A stretch of 10,493 nt of DNA, taken from the NCBI GenBank assembly GCA_946478915.1, contig CAMLER010000115.1, positions 1-10,493 of the forward strand. Direction: 5' to 3'. Source of the stretch: an uncultured Chryseolinea sp. (GTDB lineage Bacteria > Bacteroidota > Bacteroidia > Cytophagales > Cyclobacteriaceae). This document shows, piece by piece, positions 1 to 7,006 of this stretch. The notes beneath the pieces are model-generated. The model had not been told where the DNA came from. It worked only from the letters and a program-made list of their open reading frames with translations, and did not search any database. The stretch's first letter is position 1. Each line of letters starts with the position of its first letter. The translations under genes were made by a program, and so were the position numbers.

Positions 1-668
1 ATGTTCCATTCATTCAGCAAGGTATGTCCATAATTTATCCAGTTCTCAAGGTCTTTCAGCTGCCGCGAGGTTTGATCGTTGAGGATTAGATCGTCCCATT
101 CAAGTTGTGTCTCGATAAGCTGCGCAGGAAACTGGATTCCAAATTTTGGTTTAGTGAGTTGTCCGTAAATCAAAAAATCCAAAGTCTCATTTGATAAGAC
201 GAGTTTGCCACTCATTTTAGGTTCTCCCGTGGCGGCCTCTTCAAGCCAGAGCACGTGATTTTTAGCGAAGAAATGAGTCTCGTGAAATAGCTTACTCACC
301 TCGAACCGTTTCTCCAGATCGGTGCCTGCCAAAATAAAAAGGATGGTTTCGCCGGTCGGCAGAAATCCGCGAAACTGTTTCCCCCTGATCCCACCAAGCT
401 GTGGAAAATCGCCTCCCTGCGGGAATTTTTGCTGGATGATCTGATCAAAGAATGCTGGTTGAACGTGGGGCAGCAAAGCGATCAACAATACAAGATACTC
501 TTCCGCTGTAAATTGATGGTCCGAATATTTAAGGGTCGGCGCACGAATATTTAAAATTGGTTCCGGCTGATGATCATTGCTGAAAAAATGATCAAGTCTG
601 TTTTGAATTACAATGGAGAGGTCGTCAAATGCTTGTTTCCATTGGTCCCTTAGACTTGAATTGAACAT
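1..668 (-). CDS. eCIS AAA+ ATPase, N-terminal part (3' end outside the window)
   Basis: The frame opens at an ATG at 668, 11 bases after the stop of the putative effector, and stays open to the left edge, giving 222 residues. The sequence matches the N-terminal, non-catalytic part of the AAA+ ATPase of eCIS loci (Afp15/Pvc15-like): F-P-Q-L-G-G-I-R-G (residues 88-96), F-L-P-T-G-E-T-I-L-F-I-L-A-G (102-115), M-S-G-K-L-V-L-S (152-159), F-P-A-Q-L-I-E-T-Q-L-E-W-D-D-L-I-L (180-196) and W-I-N-Y-G-H-T-L-L-N-E-W near the edge. In this family the Walker A loop follows shortly after, so it should lie just beyond position 1; it is not visible here. The ATPase is required for particle assembly in Afp and PVC, and its place directly after the tape-measure and effector genes fits that role. 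It is cytoplasmic by prediction. Start choice is supported by the short spacing and by the family pattern beginning soon after it. Confidence 0.92.
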   Translation of the reverse strand, partial: MFNSSLRDQWKQAFDDLSIVIQNRLDHFFSNDHQPEPILNIRAPTLKYSDHQFTAEEYLVLLIALLPHVQPAFFDQIIQQKFPQGGDFPQLGGIRGKQFRGFLPTGETILFILAGTDLEKRFEVSKLFHETHFFAKNHVLWLEEAATGEPKMSGKLVLSNETLDFLIYGQLTKPKFGIQFPAQLIETQLEWDDLILNDQTSRQLKDLENWINYGHTLLNEWN

Positions 669-679
669 CGGATCGGAGT

Positions 680-2743
680 TTAAACTGTTAATGGTATTTG
701 TCCAAAAGGACAGAGGCCGGGAGCACGTCCTTCAAGCGCATCGGCGGTACCACGATCTACGGTATCAGAGGTTGTAAGTTCACGGGCGGCTTGGAATATG
801 TTCATTGCCGACAACGTTTTTGGTCCAAACATTCCGTCAACCTTGGTGAAATTTCCATGAATAGTCAACAACTGTTGAAGGCGGCTAACCTGAGGTCTTA
901 AATTAAATGTACCAAATTTCAGGCCGTCGCCAACCTTTAAACCCTCGACTCCACTAATCAGCCCCACACCGCTCTCCGGTGAGGGCGGCAACAATAGCGC
1001 CATCGCCGTTCTTGAGTCAACGGTATGGGTAGGGGGTAACCCAACTCTGGACTGAAACTGATTCAGCACTGACAGGGTGTTTTGACCAAACATTCCATCC
1101 GGTGACAACGTTGCACCGTGATGATTTAGCCGATCTTGCAGTTGAGCAACCTTAGCCCTTTTTTCGATTTCGTTTGCTTTCAACCCATCCATAAAAGTCA
1201 GACCTTCCAGCCCCAAATTATGTTGTGCAAAACCTGGGCTAAGGTCGCTTTCAGAAAATGATGCCAATGCAAATGCGCTCGATGGTTGCAGCACTGGAAT
1301 ATCCTGAGGAGAAACGCATTTTTTTTCTGCGGCTTTAGGCACGCCTTTGCACGAGTTTACATCGGGTGTTAGATCGTCGACTTTCTTGTGAAAATTGGCG
1401 CAAGAAGGATGTACACCCGCCCCGGCTAAAGGATCATTGGGATTTTCATAAAATACGTTCCCTCTGCTGGTTATACTAAGGGGAGATTCGTCGAAAGTAA
1501 TGCACCAAAGAACGTCGTTTTTAAAACCCTTAACACAAACACCAAAGGCCTCGCTCACAACATCTGCCAGGCCATTGCTGATGCCTCCTGAGTTGCACGA
1601 GTACAGCACGATGAAGGCCCCAGCGGCAAACCGGTCTTTGATGCCATCAATCTTTGATTTATTCGCTTTCAGCGTATCCTCGGTAATCAGGCCCCTCAAA
1701 GGTACCCCGGCGGTGTGAACGTCGCCACTCAACCCCATAGCCTTGGAGTTGCTGTGGCCGATTATACCTAATTTTTTTATGGAGCCTTTGCCTTGCTTGC
1801 CGATAAAACTAAGGAGTTCCGGAAGATCTTTTGCACCGGAGCCGCCCCCGGACCTTCCGGCGTTTGTGCTGAAGTCTATGGTCGTCGGGTTCCACTTTCC
1901 AGCTTTAGCTTTCGCCACTTCGGCCGGTACACTTGGGAAACCTGGATAGCCGCTTCCGAATACTAACTGGCGCTGGATACGCTTTTTTCTCAACGCGGAA
2001 TTTTGTTGTACAACATGCGTCAGTTCATGGGCGAGCAAATGTTTACCGGCGGCACTCGATGTATCGTACTTTCCCCGGTTGAAATAAATGTCTGAGCCGT
2101 GCGTGAATGCCTGTGCGTGAAGATCTTTATTCAGTTGAACAGCTGTGGAGTCGGTGTGAATGTTGACGCCGCTGAAATCTGTTCCGAATGAATGCTCCAT
2201 TTCGTTTTTTGTATGGGTCGGCAATGCAAAGCCGGTTCCGCTATTCGAATGGAGCTGAGATGCCAGCGAATTATTGTGAGGTGGGTTTGGCTCCGCTTTG
2301 GTTTGAATCGCTTCTTCTTCCTCCGCACTTTCTTTTCTTCGAACGGCTGCGTCTTCTTCCTCATCACTTGCCTTCATCTGGACATCCTTTTCCTCTTCGT
2401 CCGTGTTGGATTTTTTCTGAATCGTCTCCTCTTCTTCTTCAAGACTCTTCAACTGAACTTCTTCATCCTCTTTCCTTTTTTGCACTTTTTCTTCATCCTC
2501 ACATTTCTCACATTTGCGTTGAATCGTGTTAGCCGTCGCGTTGTTCGACGAGTTTACAACATGATCAGCCATCGAATCCGCTTCTTTTTCGTACTTGTCA
2601 TTTGGCTCACCGATGGTCACGTTTGAGAAGAACTTTTCTGTCTGCCGCGAATTAGACCTGTTGAGTTTTGAAAAAAACGGTTGCGACGTACGCGAGCCCG
2701 CAGAGCTGATTTTGGGTGCATATGACGGCGGCCTGAATGCCAT
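680..2743 (-). CDS. DUF4157 multidomain protein, putative eCIS cargo/effector with two peptidoglycan-binding repeats
   Basis: A 687-residue protein and the best candidate in the window for a payload of the particle. Order of parts: residues 37-63 hold the DUF4157 leader (I-G-E-P-N-D-K-Y-E-K-E-A-D); 74-150 are short acidic repeats, starting with C78-x-x-C81; 157-248 are the DUF4157 core, with F-S-G-V-N-I-H-T-D, I-Y-F-N-R-G and the zinc-peptidase motif H239-E-L-T-H243; about 285-435 form a domain with G-H330 and Y-S-C383-N-S-G-G that resembles caspase/CHAT-type folds; 531-585 and 618-672 are two peptidoglycan-binding (PG_binding_1-like) repeats with D-G-M-F-G-x-x-T-L-S. No signal peptide or membrane segment is visible, which fits delivery by loading into the tube. 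DUF4157 is known as a domain enriched in eCIS-associated toxins; that this protein is cargo is inference. It could instead be a particle-associated or release-related peptidoglycan-binding protein. The ATG at 2743 follows the tape-measure gene by 21 bases, and 11 bases separate its stop from the ATPase start. Confidence 0.9.
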   Translation of the reverse strand: MAFRPPSYAPKISSAGSRTSQPFFSKLNRSNSRQTEKFFSNVTIGEPNDKYEKEADSMADHVVNSSNNATANTIQRKCEKCEDEEKVQKRKEDEEVQLKSLEEEEETIQKKSNTDEEEKDVQMKASDEEEDAAVRRKESAEEEEAIQTKAEPNPPHNNSLASQLHSNSGTGFALPTHTKNEMEHSFGTDFSGVNIHTDSTAVQLNKDLHAQAFTHGSDIYFNRGKYDTSSAAGKHLLAHELTHVVQQNSALRKKRIQRQLVFGSGYPGFPSVPAEVAKAKAGKWNPTTIDFSTNAGRSGGGSGAKDLPELLSFIGKQGKGSIKKLGIIGHSNSKAMGLSGDVHTAGVPLRGLITEDTLKANKSKIDGIKDRFAAGAFIVLYSCNSGGISNGLADVVSEAFGVCVKGFKNDVLWCITFDESPLSITSRGNVFYENPNDPLAGAGVHPSCANFHKKVDDLTPDVNSCKGVPKAAEKKCVSPQDIPVLQPSSAFALASFSESDLSPGFAQHNLGLEGLTFMDGLKANEIEKRAKVAQLQDRLNHHGATLSPDGMFGQNTLSVLNQFQSRVGLPPTHTVDSRTAMALLLPPSPESGVGLISGVEGLKVGDGLKFGTFNLRPQVSRLQQLLTIHGNFTKVDGMFGPKTLSAMNIFQAARELTTSDTVDRGTADALEGRAPGLCPFGQIPLTV
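692..1213 (-). repeat. Two adjacent 87-residue repeats carrying peptidoglycan-binding motifs
   Basis: Residues 511-597 and 598-684 of the DUF4157 protein align without a gap at a constant offset of 87. Matching positions include G-L-E-G-L / G-V-E-G-L, D-G-L-K / D-G-L-K, Q-L-Q-D-R-L-N-H-H-G / R-L-Q-Q-L-L-T-I-H-G, D-G-M-F-G-Q-N-T-L-S / D-G-M-F-G-P-K-T-L-S, and F-Q. Each unit holds one PG_binding_1-like domain plus a short conserved leader, so the duplicated unit is longer than the domain itself. On the DNA the two copies occupy 953-1213 and 692-952 and have clearly diverged, so this is an old duplication. Confidence 0.85.
1439..1891 (-). other. Putative caspase/CHAT-like (clan CD) domain in the DUF4157 protein
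   Basis: Residues about 285-435 show a hydrophobic strand ending in I-I-G-H330, then, 53 residues later, a second strand A-F-I-V-L-Y-S-C383-N-S-G-G followed by a helix G-L-A-D-V-V-S-E-A-F and a strand containing V-C-V-K-G-F. A His after one strand and a Cys after the next, with a small-residue turn behind it, is the layout of clan CD cysteine peptidases and related folds. The assignment rests only on this layout, so it is tentative. A non-catalytic domain of the same fold is possible. Confidence 0.45.
2015..2029 (-). other. HExxH zinc-peptidase motif of the DUF4157 core
   Basis: The codons for H239-E240-L241-T242-H243 lie here. The two histidines would bind zinc and the glutamate would act as general base in a gluzincin-type metallopeptidase. 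The surrounding L-L-A-H-E-L-T-H-V-V-Q-Q pattern is typical of DUF4157 with an intact motif. Whether the domain is active, perhaps for self-processing, cannot be told from sequence. Confidence 0.85.
2294..2524 (-). repeat. Acidic tandem repeats inside the DUF4157 protein (residues 74-150)
   Basis: Six imperfect units of 9-13 residues, each beginning with I/V-Q/R-x-K/R and ending in a run of D and E, start at residues 74, 87, 96, 108, 121 and 134, with a partial seventh at 146. The coding strand is strongly purine-rich, so the plus strand reads as C/T-rich DNA. The tract separates the DUF4157 leader from its core and is probably a flexible, highly charged linker. The first unit contains C-E-K-C, a possible metal-binding or disulfide pair. 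Unit number may vary between strains because such DNA slips easily; this is inference. Confidence 0.85.
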
Positions 2744-2764
2744 TGGATCTACAGTTAAGATGTA

Positions 2765-4621
2765 TTACGCCCAGTCCACTTTTAAAATCTTCTCCATCCA
2801 GGGAAGCTTGATAATTGCAATACTGTATGATAGATGGTCCAGCAACATATCATAGCTTTTCTGTTCAACAATCAGCTTCCAACCTTGTTCCTCTTTTCTA
2901 AGTTTTCCCTCGCGCTGAAAAAATGCGGTCTGCAATCCTTCGACTGATGTATTTTTTAAAATTGGCCAATTTAAGATCAGGTTGCCAAGCATATCAGTGG
3001 ATTCTTTTTTCTCTTTTGAGGTTAGCTTCAACCATTTGCTGATAGGTTTGGACAGCGGCCAGTTCCCCAGTAGTTTGGCAATTGTGAGCTGGTGCTCGTC
3101 GCATTCTTCAAATCCCGCCAAATATCCCATTAGGTGAATGGAACGTTCCTGACATTCTTCATCTTTAAAACGTTTTTCATTCAGATATCCGGTACGCTGA
3201 AACAGCTGCACTAAATAGGGCCAACAGAGTACAATTCCGGCATTTAAAACAAAGTATTCGTGAAGCGCTTCAGTTACTGGAGTTTCATCGGTATCCTCAG
3301 TTTGCTTTTTCAATTTATTATCATTGACAAGCGTTGGATACGTTTTACCTTGTGTCAATTCTTTTGACATTGGAGACTCCTCATTTTCTTTGAAAGCTTC
3401 GTTTTGTTGTATAATCTGATCGCTCCTTTTATTTTCTGTAAGTCGTGTATGGGACTTAACCACAGCGGCAAAGGCGTCCTCAGAACTTCCCATGGGAATG
3501 TCTTTGTCAGAAATTCTTGATTCTGCAACGGAGTCCGGTTTCACTGCATTGGGTGAGGAATCGCCAGTGTCGTGGCGCCCTTCCAACGATTCGAAAGCCG
3601 AACTGATGTTTTGATTTTCGGTGGGTCTAATATCTTCGCCGAATGATTTCGTTGACTTTAGACTTGGATGCGCTGACTCGCGAGAAGCAATGAAGCTGGC
3701 GATGTAGTGTTTTATCAACCTTATCATGCCAGCGTTGCGTCCCGCTTTTTCATCTGTTTTAGAGAAATGCGCAAGTGCCTTAAAAAAATCAAACAACTGA
3801 TCCGAATTGGTTTTGCTTTCTGTTATTTTTTCGAGCATGGAGAAGGTGATTGTCTCCGGCCATTTCGCTGGCTGATTGGAGGGTTCTGAAATAATCCATG
3901 ACGTTACGTCGCTCGAAAGCACCGATTTGATTTTCTGTCTTGACCAATTATCCAATGATGAAAGCTTAGCACTCTTGAGAATGAAATTTTTAAATACTGT
4001 GAGCAGTCGCACTTCTTTGGAAAACGCACTTTGTAATATTCTCTCCCGGAAGGGTTTGGTGAACTGGTGGGATAGCCGTTGTCTGGCAACGTGAAGTCGC
4101 ATAAGCACTCGAAACTCACGCATTGGCGAAAGCTGCCCATCATTAATATGTTTACTTATTTCTTGCTCCAATAATTTTGTTGTAGTGATAGGACTATTCC
4201 AGGGAAAAACACCATGCTCCAGGAAAGTGTAAAAAATTTCCAGAAGCTTTTGATTTTGGCTTTTGACCTGTATATGTGCTGTCAATGAATCTGAATTGCC
4301 CACCTTGACCGCTGACGCCTGCGCACTTATATTCTTTCCTAACAAAACAATAAGTTCAGCTTCGATCTTTTTTGACAAAACATTTTTAAAATCTCGCGCA
4401 TATATATTCCCGAGATCAATTTCGAGACTTGGAATGGAGTACCATTGCTCCGAAGGAACGTGTTTATCAAATAGTTTTTCCAGAACCGGAACTACTTCTT
4501 CTCGATAAAATGTTGCCGTTCCTTTGTTCCACTCCTTCGCCTTTTCCTCTGAAGTAAATTCGAAGTGCAGCTTTTGTCGTTCTATGAAATGCATTTGTTT
4601 CATCTCATTCTTCGTAAGCAT
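2765..4621 (-). CDS. Contractile injection system tape-measure protein (Afp14-like)
   Basis: This 618-residue protein matches the CIS tape-measure family, whose length sets the length of tube and sheath during assembly. The N-terminal block has I-E-R-Q-K-L-H-F-E-F-T-S-E-E-K-A, then L-E-K-L-F-D and S-L-E-I-D-L-G-N-I (residues 13-73). A second family mark, H-G-V-F-P-W, lies at 136-141. Residues about 315-450 are polar, rich in S, E, K, D, N and Q, and probably disordered: a flexible spacer. The C-terminal block (about 448-618) is the strongest evidence: L-N-A-G-I-V-L-C-W-P-Y-L, then L-L-G-N-W-P, N-W-P-I-L-K-N-T-S, F-F-Q-R-E-G-K-L and a final I-K-L-P-W-M-E-K-I-L near W617. The ATG at 4621 overlaps the end of the preceding gene by 17 bases, so translation is probably coupled. 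The putative effector gene follows after 21 bases. No frameshift or truncation is visible. Confidence 0.95.
   Translation of the reverse strand: MLTKNEMKQMHFIERQKLHFEFTSEEKAKEWNKGTATFYREEVVPVLEKLFDKHVPSEQWYSIPSLEIDLGNIYARDFKNVLSKKIEAELIVLLGKNISAQASAVKVGNSDSLTAHIQVKSQNQKLLEIFYTFLEHGVFPWNSPITTTKLLEQEISKHINDGQLSPMREFRVLMRLHVARQRLSHQFTKPFRERILQSAFSKEVRLLTVFKNFILKSAKLSSLDNWSRQKIKSVLSSDVTSWIISEPSNQPAKWPETITFSMLEKITESKTNSDQLFDFFKALAHFSKTDEKAGRNAGMIRLIKHYIASFIASRESAHPSLKSTKSFGEDIRPTENQNISSAFESLEGRHDTGDSSPNAVKPDSVAESRISDKDIPMGSSEDAFAAVVKSHTRLTENKRSDQIIQQNEAFKENEESPMSKELTQGKTYPTLVNDNKLKKQTEDTDETPVTEALHEYFVLNAGIVLCWPYLVQLFQRTGYLNEKRFKDEECQERSIHLMGYLAGFEECDEHQLTIAKLLGNWPLSKPISKWLKLTSKEKKESTDMLGNLILNWPILKNTSVEGLQTAFFQREGKLRKEEQGWKLIVEQKSYDMLLDHLSYSIAIIKLPWMEKILKVDWA
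4605..4621 (-). other. 17-base overlap between wedge protein and tape-measure genes
   Basis: The tape-measure ATG (4621-4619) lies before the TGA stop (4607-4605) of the wedge-protein gene, in another frame. No Shine-Dalgarno is visible ahead of this ATG. The overlap suggests translational coupling and that the two genes share one transcript. Confidence 0.8.
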
Positions 4622-7004
4622 TGAGCCGGATTAACGCTTCCAGCCAATCCGTATAACAACTTTCAAATTCGGTCATATTTTTCTTGTTCAACCAATGGAA
4701 ATAGGGAAGGATGTGTGCTGGTAACTCTTCCCTGATGATGTTTTCAATCCTGTCCTGCTGGTCTTGATCTGGTGTAATCCAATTTGGTAGCACAATTGTT
4801 ACCTGGAAAGAATACGAAGGTTGTTGTTCATATTTTTTTGACATGTAAATGATGTAGTCGTACAATAATTCGGCAGCACTATTAAATTTTTTAGTAGCAA
4901 TGTTGATAGCCTCTTTTTTTACTAAGAGTATATGCTCAACAAGATAAAATCCTACAGGTTTGTCTCCCTTTGTTTTTGAAATTTGCACATGATGAAGTGA
5001 TTCGGCATCCATACCCAGCAGTCGATAAACTCGTTTTTGAAAACCGGAGATTAATTCACGGTCCCAGAGCTCGCCCTCGAGATTGACGGGAAGTCCCATG
5101 CCGCGTTCGCGCGTGATAACGGGTATCGATCTTAGGATGGAAGCTTTGATACTCAGATCTTTTTTCAAATTTTCCACTTCGTCCGATCCTTGCGTTACTG
5201 CTGTGAAGGTACTGGCGAATCGTGCAAGCAGGTGATCAAGAATCTTATTTTGTTGCGACAGTTTGGTGTGCACATCGCTTGCAGACGTTTCGATTTCCTT
5301 CCAAACATTTTCGTCCAATAATTGTAAATACCCGGCTTCTGGAAGATATTTTTTTATTCTTTCAATTTCATTTTCTGGCGACGCCGATTTTTGCCTGACA
5401 CTCAACAACTCAGTGATGTGACGAAGTTTATGAAGGTAATCAATCATGATGCGTTCAAAAAACATCAGATAAGTTTTGAACTGCTTCGTTCGGGTCGTTA
5501 AGAATTCAGGCAATCGATCGCTCGACAAGTCTTCGTTCAAATTATAATTCTGGGGGAAATCTTTCTGAATAGAATGATAGTCTTCCAGTGAATCGAAAAA
5601 TTGCTTTTCGTCCCAGTCAGTTTCGTTTTTACCGGTTGCAAAATTTTCAATTTTATCGCTTGCGGAATAGGAATATGAAGAATGGGTTTGGGTAGGGGCA
5701 TCTACCTCAATCGCTTTCTCGCCAATCTTGCCTGACCGAAAGATGATCTTAGATTTTTCACGGCTAATCCTCGGGACATAATAGGAAAATCGCTGTAGGT
5801 TGATGCACTCAAAAGCAGCGGATTCTCTCAAAGAGATCGTAGGAACACCATCAATGTATAAATTGAGTGTAAGGATCCGTGCTGCCTCGACGCCTTTTAT
5901 TTGAACCATCTCTTCGATCAGGTTTGACCCATATAGAACATTTTTTTTGTCCGCTGACTCTTGTTTAGAATCTGTTACAAGTTTTAATAAGAAATTGTCC
6001 AGGTGATCAAAGATGCGCTGCAGCATATCAGAGAGTGGTGGAGAATTGTCACCCAGTATAATTTCCGCATCCAGCTTTACCGCTTGCTCATTTACAACCC
6101 TTAGATGAACAAAATCCTCGCACAGATTTCGCTGAGGTAATAGTGTCCTTTTTATGTCTTTGAGAATATCTGTCTTAAACCGCTCCCGGTTTAAAGTATA
6201 CGCGACAGCATCGAGGAATTCGGGACTTTCCAGTTTTTTGGTAATGGCATCTTTGAGAGATTCGATTGTTATGTCTCGCCGCCGGTCCTGCAGGCTGTGG
6301 CTCAGCGTCACACGTGCATTGACACGAATAGTTTTTGCCTGGGTTCGATTTTGATAGATTACCTTCAGGATCAAAGGAACCTGGCAGTTGGCTTCTCCAA
6401 ATACAAAAAAGTTGTCTGTGTTCTTATGTTCGCACTTGCAATCAGCAATTTTAAAGATCTTCCTCCAATCCAGGCGCTTATTTTCTCGGTCGAAAAAGAT
6501 TACTTCCAAATTGGTATCGGCCTCTGGAAATGAAACGCGAATCACATCCGTATTTAAATTGTTGTATTTCTCATCCTGCTTCAACAGAACAGCTATTTCG
6601 TACCCTCCCTCTACCACACTTCCGGCAGCAAAAACCGGATACTCGCTAAACCATGCTTTCAACACCTGTGGATGTTTTCCTTCTATAAAGTTTTCAAAAT
6701 CCCATTTCGTTACGGGTGGGCTACTCAAAATATCCTCCGCTTTAAAAAAATACTCATCAATGAAACTTTCGCGTAACATTTCGTCACTTCCGAACGCGTC
6801 ATGCAGCAGTTGAGTGCGGTATCCAAGCTCTGTCAATCCATAGCATAAAACTTCAAGCGTTGTTACACCTGGGTCATGAAGGTTATAATCGGTCCAGATA
6901 TCTCCAGACATGGCCTGTATCATTTTGATCCCTTCATCTCTTAAGCGATTGAAATCAAGGGTAATGTTTCTTACATGTCTGGATATGCCTTTTTCTGATA
7001 TCAT
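4605..7004 (-). CDS. Second eCIS baseplate wedge protein (gp6/Afp12-like)
   Basis: Probably a large baseplate wedge component that pairs with the J-family protein encoded upstream. The N-terminal signature is clear: I-Q-A-M-S-G-D-I-W-T-D-Y-N-L-H-D-P-G followed by T-L-E-V-L-C-Y-G-L-T-E-L-G-Y-R (residues about 29-63), a hallmark of wedge proteins in Bacteroidota injection systems. The C-terminal end carries V-E-H-I-L-L, S-F-Q-V-T-I-V-L-P-N-W and E-L-P-A-H-I, then W-L-N-K-K and F-E-S-C-Y-T-D-W-L, also typical of this group. I prefer the ATG at 7004 (799 residues) to the in-frame TTG at 7031: it leaves 2 bases after the TAA of the upstream gene, is preceded by an A-rich stretch, and avoids a 25-base overlap. 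It ends with TGA inside the tape-measure gene. The role as Afp12 counterpart is inferred from family signature and gene order. No transmembrane segment or signal peptide is visible. Confidence 0.87.
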   Translation of the reverse strand: MISEKGISRHVRNITLDFNRLRDEGIKMIQAMSGDIWTDYNLHDPGVTTLEVLCYGLTELGYRTQLLHDAFGSDEMLRESFIDEYFFKAEDILSSPPVTKWDFENFIEGKHPQVLKAWFSEYPVFAAGSVVEGGYEIAVLLKQDEKYNNLNTDVIRVSFPEADTNLEVIFFDRENKRLDWRKIFKIADCKCEHKNTDNFFVFGEANCQVPLILKVIYQNRTQAKTIRVNARVTLSHSLQDRRRDITIESLKDAITKKLESPEFLDAVAYTLNRERFKTDILKDIKRTLLPQRNLCEDFVHLRVVNEQAVKLDAEIILGDNSPPLSDMLQRIFDHLDNFLLKLVTDSKQESADKKNVLYGSNLIEEMVQIKGVEAARILTLNLYIDGVPTISLRESAAFECINLQRFSYYVPRISREKSKIIFRSGKIGEKAIEVDAPTQTHSSYSYSASDKIENFATGKNETDWDEKQFFDSLEDYHSIQKDFPQNYNLNEDLSSDRLPEFLTTRTKQFKTYLMFFERIMIDYLHKLRHITELLSVRQKSASPENEIERIKKYLPEAGYLQLLDENVWKEIETSASDVHTKLSQQNKILDHLLARFASTFTAVTQGSDEVENLKKDLSIKASILRSIPVITRERGMGLPVNLEGELWDRELISGFQKRVYRLLGMDAESLHHVQISKTKGDKPVGFYLVEHILLVKKEAINIATKKFNSAAELLYDYIIYMSKKYEQQPSYSFQVTIVLPNWITPDQDQQDRIENIIREELPAHILPYFHWLNKKNMTEFESCYTDWLEALIRLNAYEE

Positions 7005-7006
7005 TT

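Noticed and set aside
2192..2626. Open frame of 144 codons on the plus strand, rich in F and L
   Set aside because: It lies opposite the acidic repeat tract of the DUF4157 protein. The C/T-rich plus strand gives F, L and S codons and few stops, so the open frame is a side effect of composition. It looks membrane-like but has no family pattern.
6388..6813. Open frame of 141 codons on the plus strand
   Set aside because: It lies opposite the second wedge protein, whose family signatures are clear on the minus strand. The translated sequence shows no recognisable domain.
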